From JABDFW01 sp035550215 (lineage in GTDB: Bacteria > Bacteroidota > Bacteroidia > Chitinophagales > Chitinophagaceae), in the NCBI GenBank assembly GCA_035550215.1, contig DASZPM010000031.1:62001-126000 (forward strand): DNA of 64,000 bases, given 5' to 3'. This document shows positions 6,608-15,982 of the stretch, piece after piece. Under the pieces are notes generated by a model. The model had not been told where the DNA came from and did not search any database. It saw only the letters and a list, made by a program, of their open reading frames with translations. Numbering within the stretch: position 1 is the stretch's first letter; each line of letters begins with the position of its first letter. The position numbers and the translations under genes are program-made.

Positions 6608-7066
6608 ATGGAAGAAGCAAGTAACAGGGAATTACGCATTACACGCACATTTAAAGCCCCCATCAGCCTGGTGTGGGAGGTGTGGACTAACCCTGAACAT
6701 ATCGCCAACTGGTGGGGACCAAACGGTTTTACCAACACAATTCATGATATGGATTTAAGGGAAGGGGGAGAATGGAAACTGACAATGCATGGGCCGGATG
6801 GAACGAACTATCCAAACCGGAGCATCTTTAAAGAGATTATCCCTTTGAAAAAAATTGTGTTTGAACATTTCAACCCGCATTTTATTACAACAGTCATTTT
6901 TGAATCTGAGGGAGAAAAAACTTTCATGGACTGGTGTATGTTGTTTGATACAGCAGACTTACGCGAAATTGTGGTAAAAGCACACAAAGCAGATGTAGGC
7001 CAGAAACAGAATGTTGACAAACTGGAAAAATATCTTTCTAACCTGCTTAGTGAAAAGCCTGTTTAA
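6608..7066 (+). CDS. SRPBCC/AHSA1-domain protein
   Basis: 152 residues. The AHSA1 (Aha1 C-terminal-like) helix-grip fold is shown by I-T-R-T-F-K-A-P-I-S-L-V-W-E-V-W-T-N-P-E-H-I-A-N-W-W-G-P at about 11-38, the M-D-L-R-E-G-G-E-W block near 55, and the C-terminal amphipathic helix. The domain encloses a hydrophobic cavity. The gene is the second member of a two-gene operon with ArsR (3-base gap), a pairing very common in Bacteroidota and Actinobacteria. The protein probably binds the same small molecule class that is sensed, but no ligand is known. Confidence in family is high, in role low. Confidence 0.9.
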   Translation: MEEASNRELRITRTFKAPISLVWEVWTNPEHIANWWGPNGFTNTIHDMDLREGGEWKLTMHGPDGTNYPNRSIFKEIIPLKKIVFEHFNPHFITTVIFESEGEKTFMDWCMLFDTADLREIVVKAHKADVGQKQNVDKLEKYLSNLLSEKPV

Positions 7067-7101
7067 ACAAGGCTTGCAGGGCAGTCCGTGGCCTGCCTTA
7101 T

Positions 7102-9468
7102 TTATTCAATACGCAGGCTTTTTACCGGGTTGGCCATAGCTGCCTGCAAACACTTAAAGCTTACTGTTATAACGGCAATAAGCAATGTTATAATGCCTGC
7201 TATCGCAAACACCCACCAGTTCAAATCAGTGCGGTAGGCATATCCCTGTAAATAACTGTTTAGCCCGAACCACGCTACCGGGAAGGCAATAGCAGCAGCT
7301 ACCAGTACAAGCACTAAAAAATCTTTCGACAGCAGCGCAACAATGTGCGGAACGCCCGCGCCTAACACTTTGCGCACACCTATCTCTTTCACTTTGCTTT
7401 CAGCAGTAAAAGTTACCAGGCCGAATAGCCCGAGACAGGATATTAATATCGTTATCACAGCGAAGCAATTAAATAACTGCCCTACATGGGTATCGCTTTT
7501 GTACAAATCGTTAAAATCGCTGTCTAAAAAGCTATACGTAAAGTCGTATTCGCTGTTATACTTTTGCCACAGCCTTTGTGCCGCAGCTACGGCTTTGGCC
7601 GCATCCTTGCCGGTAGTTCTTACATACATCTTGCCGCGCCAGTTTTTATCATATTGCATTACCAGCGGAGGTATTTGGTTGTGCAAGTCCTGGAAATTAA
7701 AGTCTTTTACCACCCCGGCAATCATGCCCCTTGTTCCCTGGAAAGTAAACTGCTTGCCAATTACAGGTTCTTTTATACCTGTGACTTTTATGGCTGTTTC
7801 ATTCAGTATAAAGTTTGCGCTGTCAGCAGGCGTGCCGGTAAAACCTTTGCCTTCAACCAACTGCATGCCCATCACCTGCAAAAAATTTCTTTCTATGGGC
7901 ATCTGGCAAATTCCCAATGATTGCTGGTCTGGCCTTTTGCCATCCCAATCCACATTTGTTGTTCCGCTACTGGTACTTGCAAGGTTAACGCCGCATTCAG
8001 TTACACCCAAAATGCCCGGCTGCTTCATCAGTTCAGCCACTGCGGCATCATAATGGCTGTTAATATTTCGCATCCAGAAACTGAAAACATTCTGTTTGTC
8101 GTAGCCAAGATTTTTCTCTCGTATATATTTCAATTGTTTGCCTATGATGATGGTGCTTGCGATAAGTATAATGGAGAAGCCAAACTGCACTACTACCAAT
8201 ACTTTACGAAAGCCGCCCTTGCTGCCAAGGCCGCTCAGCTTACCCTTCATGGCTTCAAGCGGTTTGAATGACGACAGCGTTATGGCCGGGTAAATGCCCG
8301 CCAGCAGCAGTGTTGCCAGCATGGTAAAACCGTACACTGCAAGTACATTAGCTGACCATGGTTTGAAAACAATGTTTTTGCCTGAGATATTATTATACAA
8401 CGGCATTACCAGGTAAATTATACCCGTTGCCAATACCAGTGCAATAAAAAAGGTGAGCAGGGATTCGCTTAAAAACTGAATGAACAGGCTTGTTTTGCCC
8501 GCGCCCACAATTTTACGCAAACTAATTTCCTTACTGCGCTTCATGGCCCTTGCAGTAATAAGATTTACATAGTTTATACAGGCTATCAGCAGCACAATTA
8601 CGGCAACTATAAAAAACACCCGTACAACCATCATTCCCTGTTCCTTGCCTTCCAGGTTATACAGGTGCACCTTGGTAAGCGGGTTAAAGAGGTAGAGCAG
8701 GTGTTTATTTGCGGCAATGTCAAAGTTATGGCGGTGTATGGCGCTCAATTTTTGGGCTGCCGATACGGGGTTAATATTGGGTTTAAGCAATACATAAGTG
8801 TCATAATTATACTGGCCCCAGTTAGTATTGAGGGTTTTAAAATAAGATGAAGTGTCATATTCGTTTTCCAGTTGCTGGAAATTAAAAACGATATTATATT
8901 TTATAGATGAATTTTCGGGCATATCCTTCATCACCCCGGTTACCGTGTACAATTTCTTATCGTCGCCTTTTAATGTTTTGCCCACCGGCTCTTCGCTGCC
9001 GAAAAATGTTTTGGCAGTTGTTTCAGACAGTATGATGGAATGTGCATCTGAAAAAGGATGCTGAGGGTTGCCTTTAATTAATGGGTAGGTAAACATGGTA
9101 TAGAACGAAGCATCGGCAAAACAGTTATGCCACTCTGTAAATTTTTTGCCCCTGTATTCAAAAACTGAGACGCCCCAGTTTTCACAAACGCGGCATGCGT
9201 CTTCCACCCCCGGCACTTCTTGCCTGGCATATACTGCCGCAGGTGCAGGCGTACTGCCCCAAACATTGTTTTCATCAAGTTTGGTGGCCAGTTTATATAT
9301 GTTGGCTGCGTTTACATTAAAACGATCAAAACTCAGTTCATCGTTTGTCCAAAGCAACAGTAATATGCTTACAGCGAGGCCCGTAGAAAGGCCGAAGATG
9401 TTTATGAATGAATACATTTTGCTTTTGCGCAGGTTGCGAAGGGCTATTTTAAAATAGTTTTTAAGCAT
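7102..9468 (-). CDS. FtsX/MacB-type ABC transporter permease
   Basis: 788 residues. TM1 lies at about 19-41, followed by a large periplasmic MacB_PCD domain (about 45-280), a block of four helices (about 281-447), a second periplasmic domain (about 460-660) and a final group of three helices (about 670-775). The duplicated FtsX signature appears as R-S-K-E-I-S-L-R-K-I-V-G-A-G and K-V-K-E-I-G-V-R-K-V-L-G-A-G. This is the double-FtsX layout of the Bacteroidota paralogue group, usually encoded in many copies away from their ATPase. No ATP-binding subunit is nearby. The transported substrate is unknown; lipoprotein or peptide export is the family norm. It is transcribed divergently from the DUF2807 gene. 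Confidence 0.93.
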   Translation of the reverse strand: MLKNYFKIALRNLRKSKMYSFINIFGLSTGLAVSILLLLWTNDELSFDRFNVNAANIYKLATKLDENNVWGSTPAPAAVYARQEVPGVEDACRVCENWGVSVFEYRGKKFTEWHNCFADASFYTMFTYPLIKGNPQHPFSDAHSIILSETTAKTFFGSEEPVGKTLKGDDKKLYTVTGVMKDMPENSSIKYNIVFNFQQLENEYDTSSYFKTLNTNWGQYNYDTYVLLKPNINPVSAAQKLSAIHRHNFDIAANKHLLYLFNPLTKVHLYNLEGKEQGMMVVRVFFIVAVIVLLIACINYVNLITARAMKRSKEISLRKIVGAGKTSLFIQFLSESLLTFFIALVLATGIIYLVMPLYNNISGKNIVFKPWSANVLAVYGFTMLATLLLAGIYPAITLSSFKPLEAMKGKLSGLGSKGGFRKVLVVVQFGFSIILIASTIIIGKQLKYIREKNLGYDKQNVFSFWMRNINSHYDAAVAELMKQPGILGVTECGVNLASTSSGTTNVDWDGKRPDQQSLGICQMPIERNFLQVMGMQLVEGKGFTGTPADSANFILNETAIKVTGIKEPVIGKQFTFQGTRGMIAGVVKDFNFQDLHNQIPPLVMQYDKNWRGKMYVRTTGKDAAKAVAAAQRLWQKYNSEYDFTYSFLDSDFNDLYKSDTHVGQLFNCFAVITILISCLGLFGLVTFTAESKVKEIGVRKVLGAGVPHIVALLSKDFLVLVLVAAAIAFPVAWFGLNSYLQGYAYRTDLNWWVFAIAGIITLLIAVITVSFKCLQAAMANPVKSLRIE

Positions 9469-9495
9469 AAGAATGATTTAATGTGTACGCTGATG

Positions 9496-9524
9496 TGCAG
9501 GTTTGCAGAAGCTATGCACCTGCA
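9496..9524. repeat. Short inverted repeat in the permease/DUF2807 divergent region
   Basis: TGCAGGT (9496-9502) is mirrored by ACCTGCA (9518-9524) around 15 bases, close upstream of the permease start. It may be an operator or a leader hairpin. The rest of 9469-9674 shows no clear signal. Confidence 0.25.
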
Positions 9525-9674
9525 TGCTTATTTGTTACTGCAGAATTGAAGTATAGTTACAAAAAACCGCAAATTTTTTTGGGAAAACAATCGCCGGTTA
9601 AGTTGCCGCATAAAATATTGTTTAAAGTGTAACAAAAAAAGCTGCCTGTTCGTAATATCATTAAATTATACATT

Positions 9675-10421
9675 ATGCAACCATTGAAAACCATACTGGC
9701 CGCAGGTATGTTTGCAGCTGCAAGCGTTACCGCTTTTGGACAGTCAGAACCTGTTGACCATTTCAGCAAGGTTATCGTAAGCCCTTATATACAGGTTACG
9801 TTTGTGCAGGGAGAAAAAGAAAGCGTTACTATAAACGATATTATGGTAGACAGTAACAAGCTGCATATAGAAGTGCAGGACGGTACATTAAGGCTTTACC
9901 TTGACGGCGCAAAAGATATTCCGCATAACCAGCATGTTTATAACGGCGACGGCAGTAAACGAAGCTTCCCGCTTTACCACAACCATACGGTGGTGGCAAC
10001 GGTGACGTACAAAACGCTCGATGCGCTTTCATTACGGGGTGAAGAAACCCATGTTTGCCAGAGCCCGCTGTCTGCCGGCGAGTTTACCCTGCGGGTGTAT
10101 GGGGAGTCGAAAGTAATTTTTGATGAAGTGCATATTGGCGAAATGCATACCACCATGTATGGCGAAGGCTCCCTGGATATAAAAGCAGGTTCGGTTGATG
10201 AGCAGTATTATACCTGCTACGGGGAAGGAAAAATAAATACCACGGCCATAAAAAGCCAGGAAAGTAAAATTACCGCCTTCGGCGAGGCGGAATTCAGGCT
10301 GAATGTTTCCGACAGGATTAAAATTACTGCTTTTGGTGAGGCAAAACTTCGGTACATTGGCAACCCGGAAATTGTGAAAGGCATCCATTTAGGCGGCCTT
10401 GACCTGGCAAAAATTGACTAA
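9675..10421 (+). CDS. Secreted GIN-domain (DUF2807) beta-helix protein
   Basis: 248 residues. A signal peptide (cleavage near residue 23, after A-F-G-Q) is followed by a repetitive beta-strand domain, opening V-D-H-F-S-K-V-I-V-S-P-Y-I-Q-V-T-F-V-Q-G. Near-repeats such as M-Y-G-E-G-S, C-Y-G-E-G-K, A-F-G-E-A-E and A-F-G-E-A-K recur at strand turns (about 155-235). This is the GIN/head domain pattern of short right-handed beta-helices common in Bacteroidota exported proteins. The role is not established; adhesion or surface scaffolding is often suggested. It is monocistronic and convergent with the GH2 gene. Confidence 0.85.
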   Translation: MQPLKTILAAGMFAAASVTAFGQSEPVDHFSKVIVSPYIQVTFVQGEKESVTINDIMVDSNKLHIEVQDGTLRLYLDGAKDIPHNQHVYNGDGSKRSFPLYHNHTVVATVTYKTLDALSLRGEETHVCQSPLSAGEFTLRVYGESKVIFDEVHIGEMHTTMYGEGSLDIKAGSVDEQYYTCYGEGKINTTAIKSQESKITAFGEAEFRLNVSDRIKITAFGEAKLRYIGNPEIVKGIHLGGLDLAKID

Positions 10422-10480
10422 GCATCGGTTAAAAATTTATCTCAACCACATTTAGCGGCCATCATAACTCTACTTTTAAC

Positions 10481-12907
10481 TCAACGTGTTGTAATAACCA
10501 CTTTTGTGGACGGAAGCCCACCTGCCGTAGCTTCCAGGGTAATGGTGCCGACTTTACCCAGGGGACGGACTATGACCAAACATTTTCCACGGAATGTGTT
10601 TATTTCGGGCTGCTGAAAGCTTGCAAGCCCTGTTGGGTCAGCATTACCAACACCTGCAATTTCCCCTGCACCTGTAATGGTAAAATGAACCGGTAATGAG
10701 GCGTTCGGTACAACCTGCCCCTTATCATCCATAACTTCAACCATCACGTATGACAGGTCGTTTCTGTCAGCATGAATGACAGCCCTGTCTGCCACCAGGC
10801 GTATATGGTTTGCCTGGCCCGTTGTGTTTAATTCAACGGCATCCGTTTCCTTTCCATCTACCACGTTTACCGCTTTTAATACACCCGGTTGATAAGGCAC
10901 GGTGAATACGGCTGTTATACTGTGGTCGCCCATTTTCTGTTCTCCCAAAACTTGCCCATTCAGCAACAGCCGTACCATGGGCGCCCTTGAAAATACACGT
11001 ACCTGCAAGGGCTTGCCCTCCTCGCCGGGCCATGTCCAGCTTTGCAGTTCATCCGGCCAGCCCCACATGCTTACACTTTCCATCATGCCAGCCGGTATGG
11101 GCGAATGCACTGCCATGGCAATTGGTTTATTTCTCCAAACCACATCGCGGTAATAGGATTGCGGCTTCTTGTTCCCAATTAAGTCAATATCTCCGCACCA
11201 GGCGTCGTACCAGGGCCAGCCCAAAAACATCCTGTTCTGGCTACCTTTGTTTAAGGTTGCGTTACCTATTGATGCTTCTCCCATATAATCAAAAGCCGTC
11301 CAGACAAAATCGCCTATTACGTAAGGGTGCTTCTCTACCATGTTCCAGTTTTCCAACGCCTGTATTGGAAAAGATTCTGTACCTGCCATTATGCGCCCGG
11401 GAAATTTACGATGGTCCTCTTCATACTCACTTAGCATGTAATTGTACCCGCCAACATCGAGCAAACCAAAAGCAGCGGCGGTAGTGTCCCATTTATAACC
11501 CGGGTGGTCCCAAAAACTGCAGATAGCTTCGGTAACCGGGCGTGTGGCATCCAGTTGATGCGTTTCATCCACCAGTTGCCGGGCAATACGCAAACCCGGA
11601 TCATCGACACGTTCCGGTACCTCGTTGCCAATACTCCATAGGATGACAGAAGGATGGTTACGGTCGCGCAATATCATCGCATCAAGGTCTTTTTTCCACC
11701 AGTCTTTAAAATAAAGGTGGTAGTCCTGCGGGTTCTTCTGCACCTCCCACATATCAAATGCCTCGTCCAATACAAGCATGCCAAGGCGGTCACAGGCATC
11801 CAATAATTGTTTGGACGGAGGATTATGACTGGTACGTATGGCATTAAAGCCATTTTGTTTTAAAATTTCAATTTTTCGTTCTTCTGCGTGGTCAATGGTA
11901 GCAGAACCCAGCGGGCCATCGTCGTTGTGAATGCAGCCACCTTTTAGCAGCACATTTTTTCCATTAAGCAAAAAGCCATTTTCTGTAGTGAAAGACAGGC
12001 TGCGGATACCGAAAGGCGTTTCCACGCGGTCAATGGTTTTAGCCCCGTATTTTATTTCTGTAACAGCCCTGTACAAATTGGGCGTTTCAACCGACCATAG
12101 GTTTGGGGACGTAACCGTAATGTTTTGTTTACAGGCATTTGCTGTGTTTGGCTCAATAGTCAAAGTGGTTTGAGCATACCCAACAGCTTTACCGTCGCCT
12201 GCATAAATTGTTGTTACCAGCTGCAGTTTTTTTGCCGAAGCTTCGCTATTGCTGATGGTTGATTGTAACTGTACGGTTGCTTTGGCAGAGGATACAGCCG
12301 GTGTAGTAATATACACGCCGTAAGGCACAATATGCACCGGCGCAGTAACTACTAACCATACATGCCGGTAAATACCCGAGCCGCTGTACCAACGGGAATT
12401 TTTTCCCTCGTTGCGAACCCTTACTGCCAGCACATTTTGTTGTCCCGCCGGGTTTAAGTAAGGTGTAAGGTCATAATAAAAAGGCGTGTAGCCGTAGGGA
12501 TGGTTGCCCAAATGATGGCCGTTTAACCAGGCATCGCTGTTCATGTACACACCGTCAAATTGAATAGAAATTTGCTTGCCTTCGTCTGCTTTACTTATCA
12601 CAAATTGTTTGCGGTACCAGCCGGTGCCGCCATCAGTATATCCGGTGGCCCCTCCGCCTGTACTTCTTTTATCAAACGGCCCTATAATACTTTCCGTTGT
12701 TTGGTTAGGTAAATCCTCAATGCTCCAATCGTGCGGCAAATCAATCTTTCGCCATTTTGAGTCATCAAAGCCGGGTACTTCAGCCTGTATGGTGCTGTCT
12801 TTTATAAAGCGCCAGTTATCATCAAATAACTGGTTGCGTGTATTGGTTTGGGCATTAGCAATTGCGGCGCATACAATAAAGCAAACAGCGGTAAACGGCC
12901 TTTTCAT
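10481..12907 (-). CDS. Glycoside hydrolase family 2 protein (beta-galactosidase-like)
   Basis: 808 residues from the ATG at 12905-12907. A signal peptide (about 1-20) is followed by the GH2 sugar-binding jelly roll (about 25-185, ending at W-Y-S-G-S-G-I-Y-R), an Ig-like domain, a TIM barrel (about 300-600) and C-terminal DUF4982/Ig-like domains. The acid/base glutamate is E429 in I-G-N-E-V-P, the nucleophile E511 in G-T-E-S-F-P, and H-N-P-P is present. A beta-galactosidase or related beta-glycosidase of the periplasm is expected; the exact sugar is uncertain. It is followed by no other glycan gene on its strand, but the isomerase-like gene at 13010 is 102 bases upstream and may share its transcript. 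Confidence 0.92.
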   Translation of the reverse strand: MKRPFTAVCFIVCAAIANAQTNTRNQLFDDNWRFIKDSTIQAEVPGFDDSKWRKIDLPHDWSIEDLPNQTTESIIGPFDKRSTGGGATGYTDGGTGWYRKQFVISKADEGKQISIQFDGVYMNSDAWLNGHHLGNHPYGYTPFYYDLTPYLNPAGQQNVLAVRVRNEGKNSRWYSGSGIYRHVWLVVTAPVHIVPYGVYITTPAVSSAKATVQLQSTISNSEASAKKLQLVTTIYAGDGKAVGYAQTTLTIEPNTANACKQNITVTSPNLWSVETPNLYRAVTEIKYGAKTIDRVETPFGIRSLSFTTENGFLLNGKNVLLKGGCIHNDDGPLGSATIDHAEERKIEILKQNGFNAIRTSHNPPSKQLLDACDRLGMLVLDEAFDMWEVQKNPQDYHLYFKDWWKKDLDAMILRDRNHPSVILWSIGNEVPERVDDPGLRIARQLVDETHQLDATRPVTEAICSFWDHPGYKWDTTAAAFGLLDVGGYNYMLSEYEEDHRKFPGRIMAGTESFPIQALENWNMVEKHPYVIGDFVWTAFDYMGEASIGNATLNKGSQNRMFLGWPWYDAWCGDIDLIGNKKPQSYYRDVVWRNKPIAMAVHSPIPAGMMESVSMWGWPDELQSWTWPGEEGKPLQVRVFSRAPMVRLLLNGQVLGEQKMGDHSITAVFTVPYQPGVLKAVNVVDGKETDAVELNTTGQANHIRLVADRAVIHADRNDLSYVMVEVMDDKGQVVPNASLPVHFTITGAGEIAGVGNADPTGLASFQQPEINTFRGKCLVIVRPLGKVGTITLEATAGGLPSTKVVITTR

Positions 12908-13009
12908 AAGCAAGCTTTCTGTTTAATTTGTTACAAAATAACGCTTAATGTACTGGTGGGCAACTGGCAGAAAGGACTCACTATTCCATTAAAAAATCTG
13001 TTAACCCGT

Positions 13010-13957
13010 TTAGTGCAGCAATTTAGCAAGGTAGTTGTAACTGTTTGTTACATTTTGCAATGGTTGCGGGGCGCCGTCTTGCTCCACAAAAAAATATTTC
13101 ATGCCAGATTCTTTGGCATTATCAAAAATGCGCTTAAAGTCTATGGTACCGGCACCAACCTCTGTGGGATTTTGCGTAGTTTTATCCAGGTCCTTCACAT
13201 GCCATAACGGGAAACGCCCGGGATGCTCTTTAAACAACGCAACGGGGTCTTGTTTAGCTTTTGTTGCCCAGGCAAGGTCTAATTCCATCTTCACCAAATC
13301 TTTGTCGGTATTGCCAAGTATATAATCAAATGGCCTGTGCCCTTCTATTTCATCAAACTCGCTGGTATGGTTGTGATAAGCAAATTGAACACCCACTTTT
13401 TTACATGCTTCTCCTGCTTTGCTGAATACCTCTACGGCTGTTTTTATTTCATCCAGCGTACCTACAGGTATGCTGGAACATACTAAATAGCTGAGGCCGC
13501 CTTCTGCCGCATCGTTTGCCAGCTCCTGGTAATTATCCCTGAGATTAGGCGCCTGCGTCATCTTTTTAATATTGTCAGCCATCTTCCTGATGCGCGCAGA
13601 ATCTTCGGCCGTTTTAGCCATGTGCATAATTTGGTCAATGGTAAAAGGTGCGCCGCCAACGTGTGCCGAACGCCACGTCATTCCGGCTTCTTTCACCATG
13701 GCTGCAAAATCTTTTGGTGCGTAGCCATAAAAATTTCCTTTTTGTGAGCCGGCACTTTCAACCTCTTTATATCCTATGGCAGCCAGCTTTTGTAGGGTGC
13801 CTTTAGGGTCTGATATCATTAAACCGCCAAGCGTGTATAACTGCAGGCCAACAGGCACATTTTTTTTACCCGTAAATACATCGGCCATAGCATTGCGGCC
13901 AAGCATTAAACCGCCCAAAGCAACGGTGCCTGACTGAATAAATTTTCTTCTTTGCAT
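13010..13957 (-). CDS. Exported sugar phosphate isomerase/epimerase-like TIM-barrel protein
   Basis: 315 residues. The N-terminus M-Q-R-R-K-F-I-Q-S-G-T-V-A-L-G-G resembles a Tat or Sec export signal. The AP-endonuclease-2-like TIM barrel shows the metal-site segments Y-H-N-H, K-M-E-L-D-L-A-W, W-H-V-K-D and F-V-E-Q-D-G. Family members isomerise or epimerise sugars (xylose isomerase-like) or act on inositol derivatives; an exported copy is common in Bacteroidota and its substrate is unknown. The gene lies upstream of GH2 on the same strand with a 102-base gap, consistent with glycan-derived sugar handling. Confidence 0.87.
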   Translation of the reverse strand: MQRRKFIQSGTVALGGLMLGRNAMADVFTGKKNVPVGLQLYTLGGLMISDPKGTLQKLAAIGYKEVESAGSQKGNFYGYAPKDFAAMVKEAGMTWRSAHVGGAPFTIDQIMHMAKTAEDSARIRKMADNIKKMTQAPNLRDNYQELANDAAEGGLSYLVCSSIPVGTLDEIKTAVEVFSKAGEACKKVGVQFAYHNHTSEFDEIEGHRPFDYILGNTDKDLVKMELDLAWATKAKQDPVALFKEHPGRFPLWHVKDLDKTTQNPTEVGAGTIDFKRIFDNAKESGMKYFFVEQDGAPQPLQNVTNSYNYLAKLLH

Positions 13958-14279
13958 ATTGTTATTTTTTTGAATGATAGTTGCGCAGGTATTTAATAAA
14001 ATGACGCTTTCAGCAATATCGTTATACCAGCTAAGGTTGTGGATGGCCTCACCAATCGCTGCTTAAATATACGGCTATTGTGGTTATCAAATTGAGCGAT
14101 TGTATTTTTTTGCACAGATTGTTAGTGGGCGCAGGTTAGCTTTGCGGTTGCTGTAATAAAAGAAGATTGCTTGGTTAAACTTGCAGGGAAATATTTACTG
14201 TTAACATACAGTACAGGATGCCCGCAACAACAGAAATATCTTTTTTAGCATAACCATTTATAACGATAAAGAATAATAT
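13958..14279. other. Divergent intergenic region, 322 bases
   Basis: No coding frame or RNA gene is visible. A TAGCTTTG -7 box lies at 14137-14144 with TTTG at 14109-14112 (24-base gap, slightly long). It could start a transcript for the gene at 14280 with a leader of about 130 bases. No clear promoter for the minus-strand gene was found. Confidence 0.35.
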
Positions 14280-15959
14280 ATGATTGCCAGGCTGCTATTC
14301 GCATTACTCTTTGTACGAGCTATAGTGTTTTCACCGGTGTATAGTTCGCCGGTAAAGCAAAAAAATGAAAAGCCTCCGCGCATTGTAAATATTGTAAACT
14401 TTATACGTGAACTGGAGCCCCGCGACCCAAAAATTACCAAAGAAGTTTTGTATCAAACAGTAGTGTCACAAATAAAACTTTTTTCACAGTACCATTTGCC
14501 CGCCACTTATCTATTGCAATACGATGCCCTGGTAGACCCGAAATATCAAAAGCTGTTAAAGGCCCGCATTGCCGCCGGTGATGAAGTTGGTGCATGGTGG
14601 GAGATAACCCAACCGCATGTAGAAGCAGCGGGGTTACATTGGCGTGGCCGTTACCCCTGGGACTGGCACGCTAACGTAGGGTTCTCAACGGGGTACACAC
14701 CAAAAGAAAGAGAGCTGCTGGTGGATACGTATATGAAGAAATTTAAGGAGATATTTGGTACATATCCATCAACTGTGGCGTCATGGTTTATTGATGCCCA
14801 TTCACTGGAATACATGTATAACAAGTACCATATTGTTGCCTCTGCTAATTGTAAAGACCAAATTGGCACCGACGGGTATACACTGTGGGGCGGCTACTGG
14901 AACCAGGCCTACTACCCAAGCAAGGTTAACGCCTATATGCCTGCGCAAACAAAGGAGGAACAAATAGGCGTACCCGTTTTTCGCATGCTGGGCAGCGACC
15001 CCATTTATCAATATACCAGCGGCATGGGCTCCGCCGCACAGGGCGTAATAACGCTTGAGCCTGTGTACGGCCATGCCGGCGCAGACCGTAGATGGGTAAA
15101 CTGGTTTTTGCAGTCGCTAACGGATGAGCCTTGCCTGGCATTCGCCTATACGCAGGCCGGGCAGGAAAATTCATTTACATGGGATGCTATGAAAGGCGGC
15201 TTAGAAATGCAGGCGCCTATTTTTGATTCACTTCGCAATGCGGGTAAGATAACAGTTGAAACAATGGTTGCTACCGGCAAATGGTTTAAAAAAAATTTTA
15301 CCCTTACACCGGCAACCGCTGTTACCGCTACCAAAGATTATAAAGCAGAAGGGCATAAAACGGCCTGGTACAACAGCCGCTTTTACCGCGCGAATCTTTT
15401 ATGGACAAATGATTCTTTCAGTATAAGAGATATTCACCTGTTTGATGAGAGACTGCAATCCACCTATCTTGATAAACCAGGAACGTCAACCCAATGTATT
15501 TACGAAACATTGCCCGTGGTTGACGGACATAACTGGAGCAGTAACGATATCTTAGCAGGGCTAAGAATTGTACAGTTGCTGCCTGGTGGTGGCGAAAAGG
15601 AAGTTGCCTGTAAAAATATTGCTGTTACAGTAATGGCAGGCAAGGATTTAGAAGCTACCTGGCAAACCCCGGCGGGGGATAAATTCACCATTCAATTTTT
15701 TGAAGACTATTTTGCCGTTACCTGCCGGCCAACAGGCCATGATTTTAAATGGGCGCTGGAATTACAAGCCTCCGCGGAAGCTGCATTGCCCTTTACAAAT
15801 ATTACCCCGGGCAAAATTGAAGCAAGCCAGAGTGGTTTTGCTTATAAGATTACATGCGTGCAAGGGCAGGTTGAAAAAGCTGCCGCCGCGCGTTCATATA
15901 TTTTCAGGGTATTACCCACTAATCAAAAAATAGTGATAAATTGTAACACACAGATGTAG
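14280..15959 (+). CDS. Secreted polysaccharide-deacetylase-fold-like protein, function unknown
   Basis: 559 residues with an N-terminal signal peptide (about 1-22). Residues about 35-320 look like a deformed TIM barrel of the NodB/glycoside hydrolase-deacetylase superfamily: F-I-R-E-L-E-P-R-D near the start, A-T-Y-L-L-Q-Y-D-A-L, then A-G-D-E-V-G-A-W-W-E-I and W-F-I-D-A-H-S. The typical N-terminal D-D metal pair of deacetylases is not in the usual form, so a hydrolase or lyase-like role is possible. The C-terminal 230 residues are beta-rich and resemble accessory domains of glycan enzymes. It stands alone between the isomerase (divergent) and TlpA (convergent) genes. Family placement is tentative. 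Confidence 0.6.
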   Translation: MIARLLFALLFVRAIVFSPVYSSPVKQKNEKPPRIVNIVNFIRELEPRDPKITKEVLYQTVVSQIKLFSQYHLPATYLLQYDALVDPKYQKLLKARIAAGDEVGAWWEITQPHVEAAGLHWRGRYPWDWHANVGFSTGYTPKERELLVDTYMKKFKEIFGTYPSTVASWFIDAHSLEYMYNKYHIVASANCKDQIGTDGYTLWGGYWNQAYYPSKVNAYMPAQTKEEQIGVPVFRMLGSDPIYQYTSGMGSAAQGVITLEPVYGHAGADRRWVNWFLQSLTDEPCLAFAYTQAGQENSFTWDAMKGGLEMQAPIFDSLRNAGKITVETMVATGKWFKKNFTLTPATAVTATKDYKAEGHKTAWYNSRFYRANLLWTNDSFSIRDIHLFDERLQSTYLDKPGTSTQCIYETLPVVDGHNWSSNDILAGLRIVQLLPGGGEKEVACKNIAVTVMAGKDLEATWQTPAGDKFTIQFFEDYFAVTCRPTGHDFKWALELQASAEAALPFTNITPGKIEASQSGFAYKITCVQGQVEKAAAARSYIFRVLPTNQKIVINCNTQM

Positions 15960-15982
15960 TGTGCAACATCGCCGGTCATTTT

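Noticed and set aside
7067..7101. Convergent terminator between AHSA1 and the permease
   Set aside because: Only an imperfect AAGGC/GCCTT pairing with no good T-run; too weak to list.
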